A stretch of 64,000 bases of DNA from Paenibacillus sp. 37 (GCF_008386395.1 NZ_CP043761.1:2480001-2544000); one strand, 5' to 3'; positions 45,499 to 55,044 are shown, numbered from the stretch's first letter. Notes: generated from the sequence alone by a model not told the origin. Translations and numbers: made by a program.

Positions 45499-46638
45499 AT
45501 GAAAAAAATTGCGATTCTCGGGTCAACCGGTTCCATTGGAACCCAGACACTGGATGTAGTTGACATGCATCCAGAACTCTTTCAAGTGGAGGGACTGGCT
45601 GCCGGAGGCAATACAGACCTGCTGATCGAACAAACCAAACGTTACCGGCCGAAGAAGGTATCGGTGGGGTCTAAAGAACTGGCGGAGAAGGTAGCTCCAC
45701 ATTTGCCAGCAGGAACGCAACTATTTTATGGCAACGAAGGACTCGTAGAAGTTGCGGCAGGAACCGATGCACATACGGTTGTTACAGCGGTGGTGGGCAG
45801 TGTCGGATTGGAGTCAACGCTTGCTGCCATAGACGCAGGCAAACAGATCGGACTGGCCAACAAGGAGACATTGATTACAGCCGGGCATATCGTCACGACA
45901 AGAGCGGCTGCCAAAGGAGTCTCTTTACTGCCCGTTGATAGTGAGCACTCTGCCATATTCCAATGCTTAAATGGTGAAAACAGAGAACGCCTGACAGGCA
46001 TCACGCTCACCGCTTCAGGTGGATCATTCCGTGATCTTACCCGTGAACAGTTGAAGAACGTGACTATAGAGGATGCGCTTAAACATCCGAATTGGTCAAT
46101 GGGCTCCAAAATCACGATAGACTCGGCAACGATGGTTAACAAGGGACTTGAGGTCATTGAAGCACATTGGTTATTTGGTCTTCGATATGATCAGATTAAT
46201 GTATTGCTTCACCCGGAGAGTGTTATTCATTCATATGTGGAATTTGATGACACAAGCATCATCGCACAACTGGGGAATCCGGATATGCGAGTTCCAATTC
46301 AATATGCACTGACTTACCCTGACCGCTTGCCATCACCGGCACAGCGTCTGTCTCTTGCTCAAGCTGGGAAATTACATTTCCGTGAGATGGATATGGAACG
46401 GTTCCCGTGTTTAAGAATGGCGTATGAGTGTGGTAAAATGGGAGGAACCGCAACAACGGCGTTTAATGCAGCCAACGAGGTTGCTGTAGCCCGTTTCTTG
46501 CGTAAAGAGATTTCATTCCTTAAAATAGAAGATATTATTGCTTCTGTGCTGGAAGCACACCACAATGTGGACGAGCCTGATCTGCAGGAGATCGCACGTT
46601 GTGATCAGGAGAGCCGTAAGCTTGCGGCCAGTCTGTAA
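45499..46638 (+). CDS. dxr: 1-deoxy-D-xylulose 5-phosphate reductoisomerase
   Basis: DXR makes MEP from DXP, the committed step of the non-mevalonate isoprenoid pathway feeding UppS. It has 379 residues from ATG 45499; an in-frame ATG at 45487 overlaps the GATGAGGTG site and is less likely. The NADPH motif is ILGSTGSIGTQTLDV. The metal/substrate motifs are LPVDSEHSAIFQCL, TASGGSFRDL and PNWSMGSKITIDSATMVNKGLEVIEAHWLF. Confidence 0.97.
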   Translation: MKKIAILGSTGSIGTQTLDVVDMHPELFQVEGLAAGGNTDLLIEQTKRYRPKKVSVGSKELAEKVAPHLPAGTQLFYGNEGLVEVAAGTDAHTVVTAVVGSVGLESTLAAIDAGKQIGLANKETLITAGHIVTTRAAAKGVSLLPVDSEHSAIFQCLNGENRERLTGITLTASGGSFRDLTREQLKNVTIEDALKHPNWSMGSKITIDSATMVNKGLEVIEAHWLFGLRYDQINVLLHPESVIHSYVEFDDTSIIAQLGNPDMRVPIQYALTYPDRLPSPAQRLSLAQAGKLHFREMDMERFPCLRMAYECGKMGGTATTAFNAANEVAVARFLRKEISFLKIEDIIASVLEAHHNVDEPDLQEIARCDQESRKLAASL

Positions 46639-46751
46639 TCTCTTTTTTCATAACAAATTGGAAGAAGTGATTCTCTTGTGCGGCATCAGAGAATAATGAT
46701 AATCTAGAGGGACAGACTGCGGTATGTGCCGTGAAGGAGGATGGATAGGGA

Positions 46752-48023
46752 TTGGAAACCATACAAGTGGTATTTCTAACGGTGCTCATGTTCTTTGTCA
46801 TCGTGACGGTTCATGAATGGGGGCATTATTATTTTGCCAAACGCGCCGGTATTCTTGTACGGGAGTTTGCGATCGGTTTTGGTCCCAAATTGTTCTCATA
46901 TAAAAGAAACGAGACCCAGTTTACATTGCGTTTGTTGCCTTTTGGTGGATATGCACGGATGGCAGGGGAAGATCCGGAACTGGTAGAGATCCAGGAAGGA
47001 CAGACCATTGCGGTAAGATCAGCGGATGACCAGGTGAAGATGATCTATCTGGACCAGCTGGATAACCGTAAAAATGTAATACGTGGTGAAGTCATCTCCA
47101 TTGATATGGAGAGAGCGTTGAAGCTTCAACTCGATGTAGATGGAGAGATTCAGGAGTATCGTATACATCCCCAAGCGATGTTGGTTAGTCGTGGTAAACA
47201 AACGCAGATTGCACCGAAAGATCGTCAATTCGGCAGCAAAACCGTTGGACAGCGTGCATTAGCTATTTTTGCGGGCCCACTCATGAACTTTATCTTGGCC
47301 TTTGTGCTGTTTGCTGTATATGCGCAGATGGCAGGAGTTCCGGTGGAAAACCCGAAGAATCTTGAAATTGGTGAAGTGCTTGAAGGTGGGGCAGCTGATC
47401 AGGCGAACCTGCAAAAGGGCGATATTATCGAAACCATCAATGGTACTGCAATTGGTACGGATTCACAAAAAATGGTGTCCATGATTGCCGATTCCAAAGA
47501 CAAGCCGATGGAATGGACGCTGCGCCGGGGTTCGGATACGTTTAATATAACGATTACTCCACGCGCTGTAGAAGGACAAGAGGGCGGTAAAGTGGGAATC
47601 GTACCTACGTTACCAACCCGATCTGTTGGATTTGTAGAGACATTTAAAGTTTCAGGCGTGGCCATGGTTGATACAACCAAAATAATATTTGAAGGTTTTA
47701 AACATTTGATCAATCAGTTCAACATGGATGATATTGGTGGCCCAGTTCGTACATTTGAAGTGACAGGGCAAATTGCTAAACAAGGGATTGAACAGTTAAC
47801 GAGATGGGCAGCAATTCTGAGTCTGTACCTTGGGATTTTTAACCTGCTACCAATACCTGCACTGGACGGCAGCCGTCTGGTATTTTTGGGAATTGAAGCG
47901 CTGCGCGGCAGACCTGTTGATCCCAATCGCGAAGGCATGGTGCATTTCATCGGATTTGCGATGTTGTTTGTGTTGATGCTGGCAGTAACTTACAATGATA
48001 TATTACGTTTAATTAACGGATAA
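46752..48023 (+). CDS. rseP: Site-2 zinc metalloprotease RseP (RasP)
   Basis: An intramembrane protease that cleaves anti-sigma factors and remnant signal peptides. It has 423 residues. H21, E22 and H25 form HEWGH in the first helix. The second conserved motif is NLLPIPALDGSRLVF, whose Asp completes the zinc site. One PDZ domain lies at about 205-290 (GEVLEGGAADQANLQKGDIIETIN). TTG start behind GAAGGAGG. Location between dxr and proS is as in Bacillus. Confidence 0.95.
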   Translation: METIQVVFLTVLMFFVIVTVHEWGHYYFAKRAGILVREFAIGFGPKLFSYKRNETQFTLRLLPFGGYARMAGEDPELVEIQEGQTIAVRSADDQVKMIYLDQLDNRKNVIRGEVISIDMERALKLQLDVDGEIQEYRIHPQAMLVSRGKQTQIAPKDRQFGSKTVGQRALAIFAGPLMNFILAFVLFAVYAQMAGVPVENPKNLEIGEVLEGGAADQANLQKGDIIETINGTAIGTDSQKMVSMIADSKDKPMEWTLRRGSDTFNITITPRAVEGQEGGKVGIVPTLPTRSVGFVETFKVSGVAMVDTTKIIFEGFKHLINQFNMDDIGGPVRTFEVTGQIAKQGIEQLTRWAAILSLYLGIFNLLPIPALDGSRLVFLGIEALRGRPVDPNREGMVHFIGFAMLFVLMLAVTYNDILRLING

Positions 48024-48033
48024 TTACGGTTGG

Positions 48034-48062
48034 ACTACGCTCTGAACATTCAGAGATAGTCG
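48034..48062 (+). other. Hairpin between rseP and proS
   Basis: GACTA (48034-48038) and CTCTGA (48041-48046) pair with TCAGAG (48051-48056) and TAGTC (48058-48062) around ACAT. No T-run follows; proS begins 24 bases later. It may affect translation or mRNA stability. Confidence 0.45.
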
Positions 48063-48085
48063 TTATGGGAGGACGCTGGAGTCTT

Positions 48086-49540
48086 ATGTCAAAGGAAAAT
48101 GATAAACAGTTCGTGACTGAAATCACACCACAGGGTGAGGATTTCTCACGCTGGTACATTGATGTTATCAAAAAAGCTGATCTCATGGACTATGCACCCG
48201 TACGCGGTTGTATTGTGTTCAAACCAGACGGTTTTGAAATCTGGGAACATATTAAGGATGAGTTGGATCGTCGTTTCCGGGAAACGGGTCATCGCAACGC
48301 ATACTTCCCGATGTTCATTCCTGAGAGCTTCTTTCAAAAGGAAAAAGAGCACGTGGAAGGTTTTAACCCTGAATTACCATGGGTTACGGAAGCTGGCGGA
48401 GAGAAACTGGAAGAACGTCTGGCAATCCGTCCTACATCCGAAACGATTATTGGTCACATGTATTCCAAGTGGATTCAGTCTTATCGGGATCTTCCGGTAC
48501 TGATCAACCAGTGGGCTAACGTAGTTCGTTGGGAAAAAAGAACGTTGCCTTTCCTTCGCACAAGTGAGTTCCTGTGGCAGGAAGGTCATACAGCGCATGA
48601 GACGGAAGAAGAAGCACGTGAAGAAACGATGAAAATGCTAGAGATTTATCGTGAAGTGGTTGAGGAATACTTGGCTATTCCTGTAATTGTAGGTCAGAAA
48701 ACCAAGTCCGAGAAGTTTGCGGGTGCGGTGGATACGTACTCGATTGAAGCCATGATGAAGGATGGACGTGCAGTACAAGCAGGTACATCTCACTACATGG
48801 GGACGAACTTTGCAAAAGCATTTGAAATCCAGTATCTTAGCCGGAATAATGTGCTCGAGCTGGCTTACACCACTTCATGGGGAGTAAGCACACGTTTGAT
48901 CGGTGCATTAATTATGGTTCACGGAGATGACCGTGGTCTCGTACTTCCTCCTAAGGTAGCACCGACACAAGTGGTCATGATTCCAATTGGACCTCCGAAA
49001 ACGCGTGATGCTGTAGTTGGGCGTGCAGATGAGTTGTTCACTGAGTTGAAAAAAGCTGGAGTCCGTGTGAAAATGGATGATCGCAGCGATGTTCGCCCAG
49101 GTTGGAAGTTCAATGAATACGAGATGCGCGGTGTTCCGATTCGTCTGGAGATTGGTCCACGTGATATGGAAAATGGCGTTTGTGTACTCGTATCACGCAT
49201 CACAGGTGAGAAGAAAGTGGTAGAACAAGCAAACCTGGTAGAAGAGATCCAGGCTATGCTGACACAGATCCAGGTAGATATGTTAGAGCGTGCTCGCACA
49301 TTTATGTCGGATAACTTCTACTCCGTGGATACACTCGATGAGATGAAAGAACTGATGGAAAATAAACGCGGGTTTACACTGGCTGGATGGTGCGGTTCAG
49401 AAGCTTGCGAAGATAAAGTAAGAGAAGTCACTGGTGCAACAAGCCGGAACATTCCGTTCCAGCCTGCGGAAGAAAAGCATACGTGCCTGGCTTGTGGTGA
49501 AAAGGCTGAACACACGGTTGTGTTTGCAAGAGCGTATTAA
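48086..49540 (+). CDS. proS: Prolyl-tRNA synthetase, archaeal/eukaryote-type
   Basis: This class II enzyme charges tRNA-Pro. ATG 48086 follows GGAG at suitable spacing and gives 484 residues; the in-frame ATG at 48065 has no site. Motif blocks include AYFPMFIPESFFQKE, AIRPTSETIIGHMYSKWI and FLRTSEFLWQEGHTAH. GTSHYMGTNFAKAFEIQYLS and TRLIGALIMVHGDDRGLVLPP are hallmarks of the compact archaeal/eukaryotic type. It lacks the roughly 180-residue editing insertion of the usual 565-residue bacterial enzyme. The C-terminus has a cysteine-containing zinc-type domain (CGSEAC, CLACGEKAEH). Confidence 0.96.
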   Translation: MSKENDKQFVTEITPQGEDFSRWYIDVIKKADLMDYAPVRGCIVFKPDGFEIWEHIKDELDRRFRETGHRNAYFPMFIPESFFQKEKEHVEGFNPELPWVTEAGGEKLEERLAIRPTSETIIGHMYSKWIQSYRDLPVLINQWANVVRWEKRTLPFLRTSEFLWQEGHTAHETEEEAREETMKMLEIYREVVEEYLAIPVIVGQKTKSEKFAGAVDTYSIEAMMKDGRAVQAGTSHYMGTNFAKAFEIQYLSRNNVLELAYTTSWGVSTRLIGALIMVHGDDRGLVLPPKVAPTQVVMIPIGPPKTRDAVVGRADELFTELKKAGVRVKMDDRSDVRPGWKFNEYEMRGVPIRLEIGPRDMENGVCVLVSRITGEKKVVEQANLVEEIQAMLTQIQVDMLERARTFMSDNFYSVDTLDEMKELMENKRGFTLAGWCGSEACEDKVREVTGATSRNIPFQPAEEKHTCLACGEKAEHTVVFARAY

Positions 49541-49595
49541 GTCAGGATAACCTGACTATATACATTGAACTAAACATTTACATGAGAACGTAGAG

Positions 49596-49709
49596 AACAG
49601 AAATAACCTGAAGAAGCAAAGCGTTCGCCTTTATCCCCGGATTTTCACCTTTGTAAAAGGGAATCAAAAAATCTGGGGATAACAGCGATCTGAAGGTTGT
49701 TCTGTTATC
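49596..49709 (+). repeat. Compound inverted-repeat element before polC
   Basis: A 13-base arm ATCCCCGGATTTT (49633-49645) pairs with AAAATCTGGGGAT (49668-49680) with one G-U pair. GATAACAG (49678-49685) pairs with CTGTTATC (49702-49709). AACAGAAATAACC (49596-49608) can also pair with GGTTGTTCTGTT (49695-49706), enclosing the first hairpin and excluding the second. No T-run follows. The rest of the 343-base proS-polC gap shows nothing I can name. It may be a dispersed palindromic repeat. Confidence 0.55.
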
Positions 49710-49883
49710 GGAGTGGTAAGTGTAAATATCTCTTTGTTCAATTTATATAATGACACGTACGGACTGTAAGAGTAATGAATGGAGAGCTTCTGTCGGATAA
49801 AATGAGTCGGTGCGAGTTCGGATCGGTGACATTTTTGAATGCAGGGGCTTTTCATGCTTTAAGGGGGTACAAGGAGGAACACG

Positions 49884-52800
49884 ATGAGCGGATTCGAGGA
49901 GAAGAGAAAACGGTTTGAGTTGTTGATGAAACAGGCAGAGCTTCCGGCTGGTCTGTTAGAGCCCTATTTTTTGGATGGATGGATTGAACAAGTAGAGACC
50001 AATCGAAGTAATCGGGAATGGAATATTCTGATTGCAAAGGATACGTTGGTACCCGCTCCAATCTATCGCACATTTTGCCTGCATATTCAAGAGAAGATGA
50101 ATCATATCGCCAAAATTTCATTTGGCTTCAAATACACGGACCAAGTACAAAATGGTGATATCGTCACTGAATATTGGAATCTGTTTCTGGAGTGGGTTAC
50201 CCGTGAGATTCCATCTGTAAATGGTTGGATGAACCGGACAACCTTTGAATGTGAAGAGGATCTTCTACAACTGACAATGAGTGATGCTACGTCGATGGAA
50301 TTGGCTCGTAAGAAACAGATTGATCAGGCTATTACGAAATTCTATGACAAGTACTTTCATCTACCTCTTCGCATCAAGATGCAAGTGGGCGAAGTGGGAA
50401 GTAATAAAGAGGCCATGGAACAGTTCCAGGCCCAAAAACGTGTAGAGGAACTTGAGGTCATCGAGAAGATGATGAGTGAAGTGGACACAGAAATCCCGGT
50501 GGATGAGGAGCAGGGTGATCTGCGTTTGCAAATGGGTTATGACATCAAGGAGCCAGCAGTACCCATGCAGGAAATCCAGGATGAAGAGAAAAAGGTCACG
50601 CTTCAAGGTTCAGTGTTTGGACTGGATCGTAAAGAATTGCGAAACGGTAATACGTTGTTTACCTTCTACCTGACCGACTTCACGGATTCCATGCAAATGA
50701 AGATGTTTGCCAAAACAAAAGAGGATGTTAAAATTCTCAGTTTGTTGGCTAACGGTAAATGGGTGAAAGTGCGTGGTCGTGTAGAATATGACCGGTTTAT
50801 GCAAATTCCTGAACTCGCCATGATTCCTTCGGATTTGATTGAAGTTAAAGCACCGCCGTCTCGCAAAGACAATGCACCAGAGAAACGGGTGGAGTTCCAT
50901 TTGCACTCTACAATGAGTACGATGGATGCTGTAACTTCAATTGACAAATACGTGAAAATGGCAGCAGAGTGGGGACATAAGGCGATTGCTGTCACTGATC
51001 ATGGTGGGGTGCAGGTATATCCCGAGGCTTCCAAGGCTGCTAAGAAAAACGGGATTAAGATGATCTACGGCCTTGAGGCCAATGTCGTGAATGACTCTGT
51101 TGCCGTTGTAATGGCTCCTCAGCCATTGGATCTCCAAACAGCAACATACATCGTATTTGATATCGAGACCACAGGTTTGTCGGTAACACAGAACAAAATC
51201 ATTGAGATTGCAGCCGTGAAGATGCAAGATGGTAAAGAAATCGACCGGTTTGCAACGTTTGTGAATCCGCATGAACGCATTCCCTACAACATTCAGCAGT
51301 TGACCAATATTAATGATGACATGGTAAAAGACGCACCTGAGCTGGAGCCTGTTATCCGTGATTTTGTGCAGTTTGCTGGTGATGGTGTGCTTGTTGCGCA
51401 TAATGCACGCTTTGACATGGGCTTTATCCAGGCTTCTCTGAAGCAAATTGGATTGCCAGAGCTTCCTAACCCGGTCCTTGACACATTGGAACTGGCGAGA
51501 TTGTTATTTCCAAAAAACAAGAACCACCGTCTGAATACGATGGCTGATAAATATAAGGTTGGACTCGAAAGTCATCACCGTGCCATTGATGATACGGTTG
51601 CACTCGCGGGTATACTGATCGGATTATTAAATGATGCTGCTCAGATGAAAGGATTAACGAGACTTGATCGCTTGAACGATTATGTAGGTGTCGACTTGTC
51701 GAATACAAGACCTTTCCATTGTGGCATCTATGCATTGAATGATGTCGGTAAGAAAAATCTATATAAGCTGGTATCTCTCTCTCATACGGAACATTTCAAG
51801 CGGGTACCGTGCATTCCCAAATCAAAACTGATAAATTTGCGTGAAGGTCTTGTTATTATATCGGGCTGTGAAAAAGGGGAGTTTTTCGAAGCGGTGCTTA
51901 ACAAATCACTCGAAGAAGCGGAAGAGATCGCTGAGTTCTATGACATACTGGAGATTCAACCACTTACGATGTATATGCATTTGGTGGATAAAGGGTTGGT
52001 AGCTACACCCGAAGAAATCAAAACAGCGATCCGTAAAGTCATCGATATAGGTGCGAAACTTAATAAACCGGTCATAGCTACAGGTAACGTGCACTATTTG
52101 GAACCACGTGACAAGTTATATCGGGATATCACCATTCACGGTATTACAGGATTTAGTCCACTGAAAGATCAGCGTAAACCGGATGCACATTTTAGAACGA
52201 CAGAGGAAATGCTGGAAGAGTTCCAGTTCCTGGGTCAAGAGAAAGCATACGAAGTCGTTGTTACAAATACGGTGGAGTTGTCTGACCGATTTGAGGAAAT
52301 TAAGTTATTCCCGGACAAACTGTTTACTCCGATTCTGGAAGGTGCGGACGAAGAAATCCGTAATACCTGCTATAACACTGCCAAGTCCATCTATGGCGAG
52401 GAATTACCAGAAGTAATCGTGGCACGACTAGAGAAAGAGCTCATTCCAATTATTAAATACGGTTTTTCTGCCAACTATCTGATTTCGGAGCGCTTGGTTA
52501 AAAAATCGAATCAGGATGGTTATCTCGTAGGTTCGCGGGGATCGGTAGGCTCCTCTGTTGTTGCTACATTCCTGGGTATATCCGAGGTTAATCCACTACC
52601 TGCTCATTATATTTGCGTAAATTCAGAATGCAAACACAGCGAGTGGTTCCTGGACGGCAGCGTTCGGAGTGGATTTGACCTTCCAGAGAAAGAGTGTCCG
52701 GATTGTGGTGGCACACTTAAAGGAGAAGGCCAGGATATTCCGTTTGAGACCTTCCTTGGGTTTAAAGGAGATAAAGTTCCCGATATTGACTTGAACTTCT

Positions 52801-54203
52801 CTGGAGATTATCAGCCTCACGCACATAACTACACGAAAGTGCTATTTAGTGAGAAAAGTGTTTTCCGTGCGGGGACCATTGGTACGGTGGCTGAGAAAAC
52901 AGCATTTGGTTTTGCCAAGAAGTATGAGGAACAGCATCAGAAGAAATGGCGTGGAGCTGAATTGAATCGTTTGGCCTCTGGCTGTACTGGGGTGAAACGG
53001 AGTACTGGACAGCATCCTGGCGGTATTGTCGTGGTACCTGATTATATCGAAGTCGAAGACGTTACACCTGTTCAGTTTCCGGCTGACGACGTTAATGCGG
53101 AGTGGAAAACGACACACTTTGATTATCATGCTTTTGAAGAGAACTTGCTGAAACTTGATATTCTGGGGCACGATGACCCAACGATGATGCGGATGTTGCA
53201 GGATTTGACAGGTGTCGATCCAACAACCATTCCGATGAATGATCCGAAAGTCATGAGCATGTTTAACTCAACCGAAGCTCTGGGTGTTACACCGGAACAG
53301 ATTAGGTCGCCAGTCGCGACGTTTGGCGTGCCAGAGATGGGGACGAAGTTTGTACGTCAGATGCTTGTTGAATCCCAGCCGACGTCTTTTGCCGATTTAC
53401 TTCAGATTTCCGGATTGTCCCATGGTACAGGGGTATGGCTTGGAAATGCTCAGGATCTGATTAAGAACGGAACGTGTAACATTAAGACGGTAATTGGTTG
53501 TCGGGATGACATTATGTTATTCCTGATTTATAAAACGGGAATGGACGCAAGTCTGGCATTTAAGATTACCGAGAGTGTTCGTAAGGGACGGGGTCTACCA
53601 CAGGAATGGATTGACGAGATGAAAAATTGTAAAGTGCCTCAATGGTACATTGATTCTTGTCTCAAAATCCAGTACATGTTCCCGAAGGCTCACGCGGCCG
53701 CTTATGTTATTTCGGCAGTACGTACGGCATTCTTCAAGCTGTATCATCCGATTGAATATTACGCAACTTACTTTACCGTTCGGGCGGATGAGATTGATAT
53801 CGAACTCATGTGTCAGGGATACGACGCGATCTATCGCAAAATTACGGAAATTGAGCAATTAGGTTTCCAGGCACCTCCAAAAGAGAAAAACATGTTACCT
53901 GTCCTGGAAATGGGTCTGGAAATGGCAGCGCGCGGATTCTCGCTGAAATCCATTGACTTATACCGTTCGGAAGCGACAAAGTTCATCGTTGACGGAAAAA
54001 CACTAATCCCTCCATTTTCGGCGTTGGCAGGAATCGGGGATAATGCTGCTCGCAATATTGCTGCAGCACGTGATCATGGTGAGTTTCTATCGGTTGAGGA
54101 CTTCCAGCAGAAGTCGAAAGCAAGTAAGACCATTGTTGAACTCCTGTCGAATATGGGATGTTTCCGTGGCTTGCCAGAGAGCAATCAGCTTTCCCTTTTC
54201 TAG
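49884..54203 (+). CDS. polC: DNA polymerase III alpha subunit, PolC type
   Basis: This is the Gram-positive replicative polymerase, 1439 residues. The order is an N-terminal domain, an OB fold near 235-320 (KVTLQGSVFGLDRKEL), and the split PHP domain starting near 333 (RVEFHLHSTMSTMDAVTS). The DEDDh 3'-5' exonuclease starts with D426/E428 in VFDIETTGLSV. The palm carries the catalytic pair D967/D969 in VPDIDLNFSGDYQ. A cysteine-rich zinc motif (CVNSECKH, CPDCGG) lies near 920-950. The C-terminus ends SNQLSLF, a beta-clamp-type peptide. ATG start behind AAGGAGG. Confidence 0.98.
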   Translation: MSGFEEKRKRFELLMKQAELPAGLLEPYFLDGWIEQVETNRSNREWNILIAKDTLVPAPIYRTFCLHIQEKMNHIAKISFGFKYTDQVQNGDIVTEYWNLFLEWVTREIPSVNGWMNRTTFECEEDLLQLTMSDATSMELARKKQIDQAITKFYDKYFHLPLRIKMQVGEVGSNKEAMEQFQAQKRVEELEVIEKMMSEVDTEIPVDEEQGDLRLQMGYDIKEPAVPMQEIQDEEKKVTLQGSVFGLDRKELRNGNTLFTFYLTDFTDSMQMKMFAKTKEDVKILSLLANGKWVKVRGRVEYDRFMQIPELAMIPSDLIEVKAPPSRKDNAPEKRVEFHLHSTMSTMDAVTSIDKYVKMAAEWGHKAIAVTDHGGVQVYPEASKAAKKNGIKMIYGLEANVVNDSVAVVMAPQPLDLQTATYIVFDIETTGLSVTQNKIIEIAAVKMQDGKEIDRFATFVNPHERIPYNIQQLTNINDDMVKDAPELEPVIRDFVQFAGDGVLVAHNARFDMGFIQASLKQIGLPELPNPVLDTLELARLLFPKNKNHRLNTMADKYKVGLESHHRAIDDTVALAGILIGLLNDAAQMKGLTRLDRLNDYVGVDLSNTRPFHCGIYALNDVGKKNLYKLVSLSHTEHFKRVPCIPKSKLINLREGLVIISGCEKGEFFEAVLNKSLEEAEEIAEFYDILEIQPLTMYMHLVDKGLVATPEEIKTAIRKVIDIGAKLNKPVIATGNVHYLEPRDKLYRDITIHGITGFSPLKDQRKPDAHFRTTEEMLEEFQFLGQEKAYEVVVTNTVELSDRFEEIKLFPDKLFTPILEGADEEIRNTCYNTAKSIYGEELPEVIVARLEKELIPIIKYGFSANYLISERLVKKSNQDGYLVGSRGSVGSSVVATFLGISEVNPLPAHYICVNSECKHSEWFLDGSVRSGFDLPEKECPDCGGTLKGEGQDIPFETFLGFKGDKVPDIDLNFSGDYQPHAHNYTKVLFSEKSVFRAGTIGTVAEKTAFGFAKKYEEQHQKKWRGAELNRLASGCTGVKRSTGQHPGGIVVVPDYIEVEDVTPVQFPADDVNAEWKTTHFDYHAFEENLLKLDILGHDDPTMMRMLQDLTGVDPTTIPMNDPKVMSMFNSTEALGVTPEQIRSPVATFGVPEMGTKFVRQMLVESQPTSFADLLQISGLSHGTGVWLGNAQDLIKNGTCNIKTVIGCRDDIMLFLIYKTGMDASLAFKITESVRKGRGLPQEWIDEMKNCKVPQWYIDSCLKIQYMFPKAHAAAYVISAVRTAFFKLYHPIEYYATYFTVRADEIDIELMCQGYDAIYRKITEIEQLGFQAPPKEKNMLPVLEMGLEMAARGFSLKSIDLYRSEATKFIVDGKTLIPPFSALAGIGDNAARNIAAARDHGEFLSVEDFQQKSKASKTIVELLSNMGCFRGLPESNQLSLF

Positions 54204-54290
54204 GATTGAATTTGGATCTAACCTTAGCGATTGTTGGGGGAACGTAATTTTTCCTTCATTAGTAAGTAAACTGCCTGAAGCATCGCTTAC

Positions 54291-54319
54291 TTGTCACTAT
54301 TACCAGACTATGTTATAAT
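54291..54319 (+). promoter_or_regulatory. SigA-type promoter of the rimP-nusA-infB operon
   Basis: TTGTCA (54291-54296), exactly 17 bases, then TATAAT (54314-54319). This is the clearest promoter in the window. It gives a leader of roughly 135 bases before rimP that contains the hairpin at 54349-54376. Confidence 0.85.
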
Positions 54320-54348
54320 TTTTGAAGTGAACGAGATAGTACGAATTT

Positions 54349-54376
54349 CTAAAGAGTGGGGAAACCCACTCTTTAG
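54349..54376 (+). terminator. Perfect hairpin in the rimP leader (terminator/attenuator)
   Basis: A 12-bp perfect stem, CTAAAGAGTGGG with CCCACTCTTTAG, closes on a GAAA tetraloop. The following TCTTTGG is only weakly T-rich. It lies downstream of the rimP promoter, so it could stop polC readthrough, attenuate the rimP operon, or both. Confidence 0.6.
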
Positions 54377-54459
54377 TCTTTGGTATACAAGAATCTTGGG
54401 TATTGAATAATCTGCCAGTGCTTTTTTGCTGGTGTAACCTAAGTTGGAGGTTATTGGTT

Positions 54460-54921
54460 TTGAGCACAACGAACATTAAATCTACCGTGGAAGAAATGAT
54501 CCAACCCTACTTGAACGAACAAGGCTTCGAGCTGGTTGACATCGAATACGTCAAAGAAGGCAGCAACTGGTTTTTACGGGTGTATGTCGACAAAGAGGGT
54601 GGCATCGACATCGACGATTGTGTCTTGATCAGCGAAAAGCTGAGCGCCAAGCTGGATGAGAACGATCCGATTCCAACCATCTATTTCCTTGAAGTGTCTT
54701 CTCCCGGTGCGGAGCGTCCACTGAAAAAACCTGAGGACGTTACCAAATCTGTAGGCAAAAATGTTTTTGTTACAACCTACGAGCCGGTGAACGGATTGAA
54801 GGAATTTGAAGGCAAGCTGCTTTCCTTTGATGACGGGGAACTCGTGATCGAAGCAGGCAAAAAACAGCATGCCATTTCTTATGATAAGGTTGCCAGTGCG
54901 CGCCTAGCTATTTTGTTTTAA
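54460..54921 (+). CDS. rimP: Ribosome maturation factor RimP
   Basis: RimP assists 30S assembly. TTG 54460, 10 bases after GGAGG, gives 153 residues starting MSTTNIKSTVEEMIQPYLNEQ. The in-frame ATG at 54403 would add leader-encoded residues and has no site. Motifs are GFELVDIEYVKEGSNWFLRVYVD and VSSPGAERPLKKPED, with a C-terminal SH3-like domain. nusA follows, as in most bacteria. Confidence 0.95.
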   Translation: MSTTNIKSTVEEMIQPYLNEQGFELVDIEYVKEGSNWFLRVYVDKEGGIDIDDCVLISEKLSAKLDENDPIPTIYFLEVSSPGAERPLKKPEDVTKSVGKNVFVTTYEPVNGLKEFEGKLLSFDDGELVIEAGKKQHAISYDKVASARLAILF

Positions 54922-54953
54922 GTGCCTTGTTCACTTTATTAATGAAAAAGACA

Positions 54954-55017
54954 CATCTCACGATAACGGCAAGGTGCTCATGAGTTCAGAGCCTTTCGCC
55001 GTTTTACGTATGAGATG
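54954..55017 (+). other. Long imperfect hairpin between rimP and nusA
   Basis: CATCTCA pairs with TGAGATG at the ends. Inside, AACGGC pairs with GCCGTT, and AAGG plus GCTC pair with GAGC and CTT. The loop is about nine bases. It ends about 12 bases before the nusA Shine-Dalgarno and has no T-run, suggesting RNA processing or control of nusA translation. Confidence 0.55.
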
Positions 55018-55044
55018 CCATGTTTGAAAGGGGGATCAACATTC

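Noticed and set aside
48024-48085. T-box riboswitch before proS
   Set aside because: The gap is only 62 bases and has no T-box sequence or terminator; it holds only a short hairpin.
54043-54318. 91-codon plus-strand frame over the polC end and following gap
   Set aside because: Mostly an out-of-frame copy of polC coding sequence, ending at the rimP promoter; no ribosome-binding site.
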